From: Actinomadura luteofluorescens
GTDB lineage: Bacteria > Actinomycetota > Actinomycetes > Streptosporangiales > Streptosporangiaceae
Reading direction: 5' to 3'
Length of the DNA stretch: 64,000 nt
Assembly: GCF_013409365.1 (NCBI RefSeq)
Contig: NZ_JACCBA010000001.1
Span: 6,448,001-6,512,000 of the forward strand
Made by a program: the position numbers and the translations under genes. Numbering within the stretch: the first letter of the stretch is position 1; the number at the start of each line of letters is the position of its first letter. Under the pieces are notes generated by a model. That model made no database searches and had not been told where the DNA came from. It saw only the letters and a list, made by a program, of their open reading frames with translations. Below, in pieces: positions 34,538-42,998 of the stretch.

Positions 34538-35134
34538 TCAGCCGGAGGCGACCTGGGAGGCGATGGCGCGGGCCGTGTCGGAGTCGGGGCCGGGCTGCGG
34601 GACGAAGACGGCGGCGCGGTAGTAGCGCAGTTCCTGGATGCTCTCGGTGATGTCGGCGAGGGCGCGGTGGCCGCCCTTCTTCTCGGGGCTGGCGAAGTAG
34701 GCGCGCGGGTACCAGCGCCGGGCCAGCTCCTTGATCGAGGAGACGTCCACCATGCGGTAGTGCAGGTGGGAGTCGAGGGCCGGCATGTCGCGGGCGAGGA
34801 ACGAGCGGTCGGTCGCGATGGAGTTGCCGCACAGGGGGGCCTTCTTGGCGTCCTTCACGTGGCCCTTGATGTACTTGAGGACGACGTCCTCGGCCTCGGC
34901 GAGGGTGACGCCGCCGGGGAGCGCTTCCAGCAGGCCCGACGTCGTGTGCATGTCGCGGACGACCTTGGTCATCTGGGTGATCGACTCCGGCGGCGGTTTG
35001 ATGATCACGTCGACGCCCTCGTCGAGGATGTTGAGCTCGCTGTCGGTGACCAGGGCGGCTATCTCGATGAGCGCGTCCTCACGCAGGTCGAGTCCCGTCA
35101 TCTCGCAGTCGATCCAGACCAGCCGCTCGTTCAT
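34538..35134 (-). CDS. orn: Oligoribonuclease
   Basis: This is a 198-residue DEDDh exonuclease that finishes RNA decay by cutting 2-5-mers (including pGpG) to mononucleotides. It shows [10 protein letters not shown] (first Asp/Glu pair, about 8-17), [12 protein letters not shown] with the second Asp and the HRALADI motif (catalytic His and Asp). Family length is about 180-200 residues, matching. The tail ([11 protein letters not shown]) is slightly longer than in E. coli. Confidence 0.96.
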   Translation of the reverse strand: MNERLVWIDCEMTGLDLREDALIEIAALVTDSELNILDEGVDVIIKPPPESITQMTKVVRDMHTTSGLLEALPGGVTLAEAEDVVLKYIKGHVKDAKKAPLCGNSIATDRSFLARDMPALDSHLHYRMVDVSSIKELARRWYPRAYFASPEKKGGHRALADITESIQELRYYRAAVFVPQPGPDSDTARAIASQVASG

Positions 35135-35186
35135 GCACTCACCCTACGGCCATGAACGACTGCGCGGGGCCGCGCGGGCGATCGAA

Positions 35187-35837
35187 TTAGGAGGTCACGC
35201 GCCGGGCGATATGTCCGGGGATGGGGATGCCGGGGCGCAGGAGGGGGTCGGGGTCCGGCGCGCCGAAGGTCCGGGTCACGGGCAGGACGCCGGCCCAGAC
35301 GTCGAGGGCGTAGTCCTCTTCCTCGTCGCCGGGCGGGCCCTGCCGGACCTTCACGGACGCCTCGTCCAGGGAGAGCGCCAGGACGGAGACGCCTGCGAGT
35401 TCCTTGCGGTTGGGCTGGCGGGCCACGTCCCACTGGCCCGGGGTGAGCTGCTCGGTGATGACGCGGAGACCGGTCGTCTTCTCCTCTGGGTCGTCGACGA
35501 GGCGGGGCGTCCCGAAGACGATGGCGCTGCGGTAGTTGATGGAGTGGTGGAACAGGGAGCGTGCCAGGACGAGGCCGTCAAGGTGGGTGACGGTGACGCA
35601 GACGTCCTGGGACGGTCCCTCCCTGAGGCTGCTCGCCCCGGTGGATCCGTGCAGGTAGAGGGTGTCGTCCAGGCGGCCGTAGCCGGTGGGGATGACGCGG
35701 GGCGAGCCGTCCACGAGGACGCCGAGGTGGCAGATGATGCCGTCGTCGAGGATCTCGTAGAGGACGGAACGGTCGGTGCTGGAGCGTTCCGGAAGGCGGC
35801 CGAGACGGGTGCGGGCGGTTGAGGAGAGCGGGTTCAT
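35187..35837 (-). CDS. Pyridoxamine 5'-phosphate oxidase-like flavin protein
   Basis: This is a 216-residue split-barrel FMN protein: GIICHLGVLVDGSPRVIPTGYG, LYLHGSTGAS, FHHSINYRSAIVFG and QWDVARQPNRKEL. These fit the PNPOx-like/NimA-related family. Divergent pairing with a MocR regulator is typical for such genes, and the 60-base gap holds a 22-base inverted repeat. Substrate uncertain (flavin or pyridoxal related). Confidence 0.9.
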   Translation of the reverse strand: MNPLSSTARTRLGRLPERSSTDRSVLYEILDDGIICHLGVLVDGSPRVIPTGYGRLDDTLYLHGSTGASSLREGPSQDVCVTVTHLDGLVLARSLFHHSINYRSAIVFGTPRLVDDPEEKTTGLRVITEQLTPGQWDVARQPNRKELAGVSVLALSLDEASVKVRQGPPGDEEEDYALDVWAGVLPVTRTFGAPDPDPLLRPGIPIPGHIARRVTS

Positions 35838-35859
35838 GTCCGTCTACGCTAGGAGGCGA

Positions 35860-35881
35860 GTGGCCTGGCGGGTATGGCCAC
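35860..35881. promoter_or_regulatory. Inverted-repeat operator between the PNPOx-like and MocR genes
   Basis: GTGGCC-(10 bases)-GGCCAC is a perfect six-base inverted repeat in the 60-base divergent gap. MocR regulators usually bind direct or inverted TGGCC-like half sites in such gaps. A TATAGC -10-like element follows at 35890-35895. Confidence 0.6.
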
Positions 35882-35897
35882 TTGACGCGTATAGCAG

Positions 35898-37271
35898 GTG
35901 ACCACTTTGTCGATCGATCTGCCTCTTTCCGTGGAGCGGGACGCTCAGCGGCCGATGAGCGCGCAGCTCGTGGCTCAGTTGCGCGCCGCCATGGGGGAGG
36001 GACGGCTCGCCGCGGGCGAGCGGCTTCCGTCCAGTAGGGCCCTTGCCGGTCTGCTCGGTGTCAGCCGCACGGTCGTGACGGAGGCGTACGAGCAGCTCTA
36101 TGCGGAGGGCTGGCTGGAAGGGCGGCATGGGTCCGGCACGTATGTGACCGAGGGTGTTGCCGCCGCGCCTGTGCCGAGGCCACAGCTGGAGACGAAACCG
36201 GCACGGAGGGCCGCGGCCCCTGAGGAGATCGACCTGAGGCCCGGTCTTGCCTGGATCGGGGCACTGGACACACCCGCATGGCGCAGGGCATGGCGGCTCG
36301 CTGCTGGGATGCCGCCGCAGCAGCGCCAGGACCCGCACGGTCTGCTCGGCCTACGGGAGGCACTCGCCGACTACATCAGGCGTAGTCGCGGCGTGACCTG
36401 TCCCTTGGACGGCCTTCTCATCACGCGTGGAGCGACGAACGGTCTCGATCTGCTTGCCGCGACCGTCCTTCGCCCTGGGGACCGGGTGGGTGTGGAAGAG
36501 CCCGGCTATGGCAGAGCGCGCGCGGTCCTGAGGGGACGTGGCGCCGAACTCGTCCCCTGCCCTGTGGACGAGCACGGCCTCGTCGTCGATGCTCTGCCCG
36601 ACGACCTGCGCATCGTCTACACGACGCCGTCGCACCAGTTCCCGATGGGCGGCGTGCTGCCCGTCCCGCGCAGGCAGGCCCTGCTGGCATGGGCGAGGCG
36701 CAACGGGGCGCTCATCGCCGAAGACGACTACGACGGTGAGTTCCGCTACGACGTTGCGCCACTGCCCGCGCTCTACGGACTGGACCCGGACGTCGTCGTC
36801 TACCTGGGCACGACCGCCAAGATCCTCACCGCGGACATGGGCGTCGGCTGGCTCGGAGGCCGGCCCGATCTGGTGGCGCAGGTGGCGCTCCGGAGGGAGG
36901 AGCTGAACGACCGCACCGCCGTGGTGCCGCAGGACGCGCTGAGACTCCTCCTGGAACGGGGTGACCTGGACAGATACGTCCGCCGGATGCGCGGGGAGTA
37001 CGCGCGGCGCCGCGAGGTGGTGGTGCGGGCGCTGGACGGCCTGCCCCTGCGCGGCGACACGGCCGGCCTGCACCTCGTGGTGGACGTCCCGGAGGCGGCG
37101 GCCGCGCGCGCCGCGGGCGAGGCGGCCCGGCGCGGCGTCGTGGTGGAGACGCTGGAGCGCCACCACATGGGCCCGGTGCGCGCCTCGGGCCTGGTGATCG
37201 GCTACGGCTCCGCCGCGACCCTGGCCGAGCTGCGCGAGGGGTGCGAGATCGTCCGGACGCTCGCCGGGTAG
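35898..37271 (+). CDS. MocR-family regulator (GntR HTH fused to an aminotransferase fold)
   Basis: This is a 457-residue protein with an N-terminal GntR-type HTH: GERLPSSRALAGLLGVSRTVVTEAYEQLYAEGWL (about 41-74), HGSGTYV. The C-terminal domain is aminotransferase-like with DDYDGEFRYD and the PLP lysine region GTTAKILTADMGVGWL. It is a vitamin-B6-responsive regulator (PdxR-like), probably controlling the divergent flavin-oxidase-like gene. It starts at GTG 35898 with little upstream ribosome site, so a leaderless start or a slightly later start is possible. Confidence 0.93.
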   Translation: MTTLSIDLPLSVERDAQRPMSAQLVAQLRAAMGEGRLAAGERLPSSRALAGLLGVSRTVVTEAYEQLYAEGWLEGRHGSGTYVTEGVAAAPVPRPQLETKPARRAAAPEEIDLRPGLAWIGALDTPAWRRAWRLAAGMPPQQRQDPHGLLGLREALADYIRRSRGVTCPLDGLLITRGATNGLDLLAATVLRPGDRVGVEEPGYGRARAVLRGRGAELVPCPVDEHGLVVDALPDDLRIVYTTPSHQFPMGGVLPVPRRQALLAWARRNGALIAEDDYDGEFRYDVAPLPALYGLDPDVVVYLGTTAKILTADMGVGWLGGRPDLVAQVALRREELNDRTAVVPQDALRLLLERGDLDRYVRRMRGEYARRREVVVRALDGLPLRGDTAGLHLVVDVPEAAAARAAGEAARRGVVVETLERHHMGPVRASGLVIGYGSAATLAELREGCEIVRTLAG

Positions 37272-37275
37272 CGCG

Positions 37276-37998
37276 TCAGTTGGACAGGGGGCCGACCGGG
37301 ACGGGCTCCGACGCGGGCTGCAGCGGACCGGGACGCGCGGGCGCCGCGTCGCCCGGCGCCGGACGGACGGTCTCGGGCGCGCGGGAGCGCGGCGGGACCA
37401 GCCGGGGGCCGGTGGGGGTGCCGGGAAGGCGGTGCTTCGGGATGGGGGCGACCGGGGTGTCGGGCCCGGTGATGCGCCGGATGTCGATCCCGCCGGGGTC
37501 GGGGCGGTCCAGGAGCGGCACCTGGGACGCGCCATAGTGCCCGCCGCGCGCCCAATCCCTGCGGCTGCGCTGCGCGTGGTAGGACTGCGGCGATGGCAGC
37601 GGAGGGCCGGCGGGCCAGCGCCGCGCGACGCCCCACGCGTCCAGCCACTGGACGATCGCCTCGACGCCGGCGAGCGGCGAGCCGGTGAACGGCGACCGCG
37701 ACTGGCCGACCACCATGATCTGCGCGCAGACGCGGCCCTCCGTCCCGAGGGCGCCGCCGAGCAGCCGGGCCGCGCGGGTGATGGGCAGGAGCTGGACGAT
37801 CTCGCCGGTGCCCGGGTGCCACACCAGGTGGGCCGGGCGGTTCTCCTTCAGCAGGTCGGCGGCCACCGAGCGCGCGGAGACCCGGTGCGGGTCGTGCTCC
37901 TCGGCGCACCAGACGACGCGGGGAGCACCTCCCCGCAACGCTCCGCCATCGTTCGGTGCCGCTATGCGGCCGGCTCTTGGCAGCCATGCGTCTGCCAC
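37276..37998 (-). CDS. Amidase-like (peptidoglycan-hydrolase fold) protein with Pro-rich tail
   Basis: In this 240-residue protein the first 165 residues resemble amidase_2/PGRP domains of actinophage endolysins. They include HLVWHPGTGEIVQLLP, an ARLLGGALG...QIMVVG core, QWLDAWGV and GHYGASQVPLLDRPDPGGID near the end. The final 70 residues are Pro/Arg-rich and unstructured. No signal peptide is evident. Zinc ligands are not all clear, so activity is uncertain. It starts at GTG. Confidence 0.65.
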   Translation of the reverse strand: MADAWLPRAGRIAAPNDGGALRGGAPRVVWCAEEHDPHRVSARSVAADLLKENRPAHLVWHPGTGEIVQLLPITRAARLLGGALGTEGRVCAQIMVVGQSRSPFTGSPLAGVEAIVQWLDAWGVARRWPAGPPLPSPQSYHAQRSRRDWARGGHYGASQVPLLDRPDPGGIDIRRITGPDTPVAPIPKHRLPGTPTGPRLVPPRSRAPETVRPAPGDAAPARPGPLQPASEPVPVGPLSN

Positions 37999-38407
37999 GG
38001 TGCGTCCCCCCCAATCGGGCGGTTTGACCCCCGAGTGGTCTTAGTTACTTCTCTTAGCCCAGCGAGACCGATAAGTCCAGCTCGCCGCATCGTGGCGGGA
38101 TGGCGGCTGACGTCCCGGCCGACCGGGTTCGTTCCGGTTCCATCGGGTGTGGCGGCAGACGGGCACCCCGCGTGTCCGAGCATTCCACCTTGTGTCACCT
38201 TTTTCCTCCCGGGAGTTCGGTCGAGTTGCTCACGCTGGGCGGAAGAGAGGCTGAGGCTCCCCGCGTTCGCGCAGGTCAGGGTCGAGTCTGAAAATCGGAT
38301 TACCGCCGGTTGGAAGTCGGCCGGAAGTGGCCGGGGCACCACGGGCCGCGCGGCGGTACGGGGGTGGGGTTCACGGCCCTGGCCGAGCCGCGTTCTAATA
38401 GGGCCTC
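37999..38407. other. 409-base gap without a gene
   Basis: Only short incidental frames are present. The region between the amidase-like gene and the phosphotransferase carries likely promoters for both divergent genes. TTAGTTACTTCTCTTAG at about 38041-38057 is the only AT-rich patch. No repeats stand out. Confidence 0.5.
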
Positions 38408-39493
38408 ATGACCGTTGACGCAGAACTGCCCGCCGGGGTGCCCGGCATCGACGTCCCCCGGCTGGCGGCCTGGCTGGCCCGTGAGCTGCCCGGATCGGGA
38501 CGGATCAGCGCGATCGACCTGATCGCGGGCGGGCGGTCGAACCTCACGTACGGCATCACCCTGGACGGCGGCCGCCGCGTCGTGCTGCGCCGGCCGCCGC
38601 TCGGCCACGTCCTGCCGACGGCGCACGACATGGGCCGCGAGTACCGCGTGCTGTCGGCCCTCGGCCGCGGGACGGCGGTGCCGGTGCCGGCGATGCTGGC
38701 CTTCTGCGACGACGAGGACGTCATCGGCGCCCGCTTTTACCTCATGGACTTCGTCGAGGGGCGCGTCCTGCGCACCCGGGAGGACGCCGCCGACATCACC
38801 CCCGAGCAGGCGCGCGGCCTCAGCGACGCGCTGGCCGAGGCGCTCGCCGCGATCCACACGGTCGACGTGGAGGCCGTCGGGCTGGGGGACTTCGGGCGCC
38901 CGAGCGGCTACATGGAGCGCCAGCTCAATCGCTGGGGCAAGCAGTGGGACAGCTCGCAGGAGGCCGTCCGCGCGACCGGCGCCACCCGTGACCTGCCGGA
39001 GTACGACCGGCTCGTCGCGCGGCTGGCCGAGAGGCTGCCGGCCGACGCCCCCGCCCGGCTGGTCCACGGCGACTTCCGGCTCGACAACGCGCTGGCCCGG
39101 CTGGAGCCGCGCCCGGAGATCGCGGCCGTCGTCGACTGGGAGATGTCGACGCTCGGCGACCCGCTGTCGGACCTCGGTCTGACGCTCGTCTACTGGGCGG
39201 AGGCGGCCGACGCCGAGCAGCTCCCGGTGGGCGCCACGATCACCTCCGCGCCCGGCTTCCTCACGCGCCGCGAGTTCGCCGGACGGTACGCCGATCTGAC
39301 CGGCTTCGACCTCGCCGACCTCGACTTCTACGTCGCGTTCGCGTGCTTCAAGCTCGCGGTCATCCTGGAGGGCATCCACGCCCGCTACCTGCAGAACGCG
39401 ACGGTCGGCGAGGGCTTCGACCAGATCGGCGGCGGCGTGCCGCTGCTGCTGGAGCGCGCCCACCGCACGCTCGACGCGGGCTCGGTCTGGTAG
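38408..39493 (+). CDS. Aminoglycoside-phosphotransferase-fold kinase (ACAD10/11-like)
   Basis: This is a 361-residue APH-fold protein: GGRSNLTYGITLDG near the start, LVHGDFRLDNAL (catalytic loop, HGDxxxxN) and VVDWEMSTLGDPLSDLG (DxD metal-binding). It matches the phosphotransferase domain associated with acyl-CoA dehydrogenases in mycobacteria and mammals, thought to act on hydroxy-acyl substrates. Not an antibiotic-resistance kinase by context. It stands alone. Confidence 0.92.
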   Translation: MTVDAELPAGVPGIDVPRLAAWLARELPGSGRISAIDLIAGGRSNLTYGITLDGGRRVVLRRPPLGHVLPTAHDMGREYRVLSALGRGTAVPVPAMLAFCDDEDVIGARFYLMDFVEGRVLRTREDAADITPEQARGLSDALAEALAAIHTVDVEAVGLGDFGRPSGYMERQLNRWGKQWDSSQEAVRATGATRDLPEYDRLVARLAERLPADAPARLVHGDFRLDNALARLEPRPEIAAVVDWEMSTLGDPLSDLGLTLVYWAEAADAEQLPVGATITSAPGFLTRREFAGRYADLTGFDLADLDFYVAFACFKLAVILEGIHARYLQNATVGEGFDQIGGGVPLLLERAHRTLDAGSVW

Positions 39494-39502
39494 GGGGCCC
39501 GC

Positions 39503-40993
39503 TCAGCAGCGGTAGGTGACCGTCGCCGAGGCGCCGGAGGAGAACGACACCGTCCCGGTCTGGCTGCCCCAGCAGAACCCGGAGGCGCGCGAGACCTGCA
39601 CGCCGCCGCTCCGCCCCGCGTCGAGGTGGCCGGAGCCGCCCGCCCTGACGGGCCCGGACGTGCCGGTCACCTGCCAGTTCACGTAGCCGCCCACGGCGGT
39701 GACCGTGACGGTGCAGGAGTCGTTCCTGCCCATGTCGCAGCCGCTCACCGACAGGGTGCCTGCCTTGGGCGGCCGCGGCGCGCTGGTCGTGGGCGGCGCC
39801 GGCGGCCTGCTCGTCGTCGGGGGCTTGGACGCGCTCTTGGACGCCGTCGGCGACGGCGACTTCGACGGCGACTTCGACTCGGTCGGGGACGCCGTCGGCG
39901 ACGTCGGGGACGACGGGTCGGTCGGGATCGGCTCCGGCGGGGCCGAGGAGCCGGGCGGGGTGCTGCCGCCGGGGGTCACGGGGCTGGTCGCCGCCGCGTT
40001 CGACCGGTCGTCCCCGCCGCCCAGCCACGCCATCCCGCCGGCGAACAGCACCAGGACGCCGACGCCGACCGCGACGGCGGCGAGCAGCGGCCCGCGCCGG
40101 CGTCCGGGCGCGCGGTCCCGGGCGCGCGGGGCGGTCGGCTGGTAGGGGAGCGGCCAGCCGTACTCGTCGAACGGCTCGGTCCAGGCGGCGATGGCGCGGC
40201 GGTTCCCGGCCCGGTCCTCGGCGGTCGCGGCGGTCAGCACGTCCAGCCGCAGGTCGGCGGGGATCGCCGCGATCGGCAGCACCGACAGCAGCCGGTCCGG
40301 CGGCAGCGGCGGCGTCTCCCGCGCCCCGCACACCGGGCAGTTCTCCACGTGCCGGACGAGCGCCGTCGAGGTCTGCGGGGACAGCGGCCACGACTCGGTC
40401 AGCGCCGCGACGCTCGGGCAGTCCTTCCAGTGGTTCTGCGCGATGAGGGACGCGTGCAGCGCGGCGGCGAGGTCCTCGCGGGCCTTCTGCGCCAGGGCGA
40501 GCGTCTCCTCCAGCGGCATGCCGAAGATGCCGGACAGGTCCACCTCGTCGAGCTCGTGGCGGACCGACAGGTCGATGGCCTCGCGCTGCCGCCCGTTGAG
40601 CGCGGCGAGCGCGCTGTGCGCGAGCAGCCGGCGCTCCTCGCGGCGGGCGAGCTGCTCCTGCGTCAGCTCGTCCTCGGCCTCCGGGGCCTCCTGCCCGGTG
40701 TGCCGGTTCGGGCTGTCGCGGCGCCGCATGCACTCCTTGCGGGCGATCGCGTACAGCCAGCCGCGCAGACGCGCCGGCTCGGTGAGCCGGTCCACGTGCT
40801 CGCGGGCGCTGATGACGACGTTGCGCAGGGCCCCCGACGCCTCGACGCGGTCGCGCAGCAGGCCGTGGCAGTAGTCGTAGAGGAAAGGCGCGTAGGTGTC
40901 GTAGACCTCGGTCAGCGCGATGACGTCCCCGGCTCGCAGCGAGTCCGCCAGCCTGAGGTCGTCATTCTGCGCGGCCCCTGGCTCACCGGCCAC
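39503..40993 (-). CDS. ECF sigma factor fused to zinc anti-sigma-like motif, TM helix and exported domain
   Basis: This is a 496-residue fusion. Region 2 (about 20-95, with RGWLYAIARKECMRR) and a region-4-like HTH (about 125-180, LNGRQREAIDLS...LSGIFGMPLEETL) form an ECF sigma core. HVENCPVC (215-222) is an HxxxCxxC motif like that of zinc anti-sigma factors. A TM helix (302-324), a Ser/Pro/Thr-Lys linker (330-425) and a Cys-bearing beta domain (426-496) follow. The sigma part is thus tethered to the membrane with an extracellular sensor in one chain. Release by proteolysis is an inference. A paralogue lies immediately upstream. Confidence 0.88.
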   Translation of the reverse strand: MAGEPGAAQNDDLRLADSLRAGDVIALTEVYDTYAPFLYDYCHGLLRDRVEASGALRNVVISAREHVDRLTEPARLRGWLYAIARKECMRRRDSPNRHTGQEAPEAEDELTQEQLARREERRLLAHSALAALNGRQREAIDLSVRHELDEVDLSGIFGMPLEETLALAQKAREDLAAALHASLIAQNHWKDCPSVAALTESWPLSPQTSTALVRHVENCPVCGARETPPLPPDRLLSVLPIAAIPADLRLDVLTAATAEDRAGNRRAIAAWTEPFDEYGWPLPYQPTAPRARDRAPGRRRGPLLAAVAVGVGVLVLFAGGMAWLGGGDDRSNAAATSPVTPGGSTPPGSSAPPEPIPTDPSSPTSPTASPTESKSPSKSPSPTASKSASKPPTTSRPPAPPTTSAPRPPKAGTLSVSGCDMGRNDSCTVTVTAVGGYVNWQVTGTSGPVRAGGSGHLDAGRSGGVQVSRASGFCWGSQTGTVSFSSGASATVTYRC

Positions 40994-41178
40994 GGGATCC
41001 CTCCCAGTCGAAATCGGTGTTCACGATCTGCCCCCGACGAGTCCCGACGCGCGTCGGCCGACTCAGGTTGCCTGATCTTGCCACCAAGTTGCTGGAATTT
41101 CTCCCATATGGGTGGATTTAAGTGACGAATCCGGTACGCCCCGTGGCCGTATCGCCTTGTGGGACGCCCCTCCCGCCA

Positions 41179-41202
41179 TGGAAGTGATCTAGGTCACTTC
41201 CA
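41179..41202 (-). terminator. Stem-loop after the second sigma-fusion gene
   Basis: TGGAAGTGA and TCACTTCCA form a perfect nine-base stem around a six-base loop, starting 3 bases after the stop codon of the upstream paralogue. There is no T run, so it may terminate weakly or protect the 3' end. Confidence 0.55.
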
Positions 41203-41205
41203 CGC

Positions 41206-42906
41206 TCAGCCGGGGCCCTGGCCGCCGTCCTCCGGCTGGCAGGACAGCGTCACGGTGCGCACGTCCCCGGTGGAGAAGCTGACCGTCCCGGAGCCGCCGG
41301 GCGGGGTGCAGGTGCCGCTGACGCGGGCGTAGCCGGCCTGGCCGCTGCGCAGCGTGCCGCCGCCGCTGGCGCTGAGCCCGCCGGACGCGCCCGTGACCGA
41401 CCAGGTGGCCGTCCCGCCGACGGCCCGCACGGTGATGGTGCAGCTCCCCGGGCCCGGGCCCTGGATGGTGCAGGTGCCGATCGACAGCCGTCCGGGCTTC
41501 GGCTGGGTACGGGTCGCGGTCGGACGGGGCGTGCGCGACGGCGTGCGCGTTCTCGTCGGGGTCGGCGTCGGCGAGGTGGTCGTCGGCGTCGGGGTGGCCG
41601 ACCGCGTGGGCGTCGGGGTGTCGGACGGCTCCTGCGACTCCTCGGGGGAGGACGGCGAGACGGTGGACGCCGACGTCGTGTCCGAGGGCCCCTGCGCCGC
41701 GGTCGGCTTGCCCGACGAGCCGGACATCAGGTAGTACGCCGCGGCGACGACCACGATGACGGCGGCGGCCGCGGCCAGCGCGGCCCACACCCCGCGCTGG
41801 CCGCCGCCTCCTCCGGGCGCGGCCCGGACGGGCTCCTGCTCGACCATGGAGGGCCAGCCCCAGTCGTCGAACGGCTCGGCCGCGTGCGCGACGGCGTCGC
41901 GGTCGGGCGCCAGCGCCGGGTCGGTGGCGGTCGCCATGACGAGCCCGCGCAGGTCGTTCGGCATCATCGCGACCGGCAGCACCCGCATGAGCCGCGCCGC
42001 CGAGACGCTGCGGTCGCACCGGGGGCCGCAGACGCCGCACGACCGGATGTGGTGGACGAGCCTGTCCACGACCGGCGGCGGGAGCGGCCATCCGGCTTCG
42101 TCGGCGATCGCCGCGGCCTCGGGGCAGTCGTCGCGTCCCAGCCGGGCGATGTAGGCGGCGGCGAGGGAGTCGTCCAGGAAGGCGCGGGCCTCGGCGGTCA
42201 GCTCCGCCGCCTGCCCCGCGTCCATGCCGAGGACGCCGCCGATCTCGCCGGCGTCCAGGCCGTGCCGCAGCATGAGGTCGAGCGACTCGCGCTCGCGTCC
42301 GCGCAGGCCGGAGAGGGCGGCGTGGACGAGCCGCCGGGCCTCCTGGCGCCGGGCGAGTTCCGCGTCGTCCAGGAAGCCGTCCTCGACCTCGGGCGCCTCG
42401 TGGCGCTGGGCGGGACGGTCCGGGTCGCGCAGCCGCCGCATGCACTCGTTGCGGACGAGCGCGTACGCCCAGCCGCGGAAGCGGTCGGGTTCGCGCAGGC
42501 GGGGCACGTGCGCGTAGGCGGCGATGAGCGCGTCGTGGAGCGCGCCCGCCGCCTGGTCCTGGTCGCGCAGCAGTGCGTGGCAGTAGTCGTACAGGCGGGC
42601 CGCGTAGCGGTCCATCACCTGGATGAGGGCGCTTGGATCGCCTGCCGCCAGCGTCCGCGCCAGACGCTCGTCGTCGGCGCGGTCGAGACTGGGCCAACCG
42701 GACACGAAGTCCTCCCGCGGGCTGTGCTGGGAATCCACGTCCGGGGCGTCCGGGACGCCGGGGACGGGCTGGAAGATCTCAGAGGGAGCGGTTCGCTCTC
42801 CCGGCCCCGGGTCGGTCGTCCGACCGGCGGCCGCCTCCCCGTCACGGGCCAGGGAGGGAAGAAGGTCGGAGGCCCGACGGCCCCGCTCCCCGTCGGGCCT
42901 CCACAT
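41206..42906 (-). CDS. ECF sigma / zinc motif / TM / exported domain fusion (paralogue)
   Basis: This 566-residue protein has the same architecture as the downstream gene. An acidic 70-residue head, ECF region 2 (about 90-160, FRGWAYALVRNECMRRLR) and region-4-like HTH (about 195-245) come first. HHIRSCGVC (285-293) follows, then a TM helix (about 383-405), a Thr/Pro-rich linker of TPTPT-type repeats and a C-terminal beta domain with paired Cys. Both C-terminal domains contain the same VGGxxxWxVTG core. Two tandem copies plus the neighbouring VWA gene suggest an envelope-sensing cluster. Confidence 0.88.
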   Translation of the reverse strand: MWRPDGERGRRASDLLPSLARDGEAAAGRTTDPGPGERTAPSEIFQPVPGVPDAPDVDSQHSPREDFVSGWPSLDRADDERLARTLAAGDPSALIQVMDRYAARLYDYCHALLRDQDQAAGALHDALIAAYAHVPRLREPDRFRGWAYALVRNECMRRLRDPDRPAQRHEAPEVEDGFLDDAELARRQEARRLVHAALSGLRGRERESLDLMLRHGLDAGEIGGVLGMDAGQAAELTAEARAFLDDSLAAAYIARLGRDDCPEAAAIADEAGWPLPPPVVDRLVHHIRSCGVCGPRCDRSVSAARLMRVLPVAMMPNDLRGLVMATATDPALAPDRDAVAHAAEPFDDWGWPSMVEQEPVRAAPGGGGGQRGVWAALAAAAAVIVVVAAAYYLMSGSSGKPTAAQGPSDTTSASTVSPSSPEESQEPSDTPTPTRSATPTPTTTSPTPTPTRTRTPSRTPRPTATRTQPKPGRLSIGTCTIQGPGPGSCTITVRAVGGTATWSVTGASGGLSASGGGTLRSGQAGYARVSGTCTPPGGSGTVSFSTGDVRTVTLSCQPEDGGQGPG

Positions 42907-42998
42907 AGATTGACGGCCGAATCCGGCGCCCGGTTGACATGGATTTCAGGGAAAAATCAAGAACTACCTGACGCATCCGGAAGATCACCGAGTGGTGA

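Noticed and set aside
38408..39493. Aminoglycoside resistance kinase
   Set aside because: The APH fold is present, but the motifs and length fit the ACAD10/11-associated phosphotransferase group better, and no resistance context is seen.
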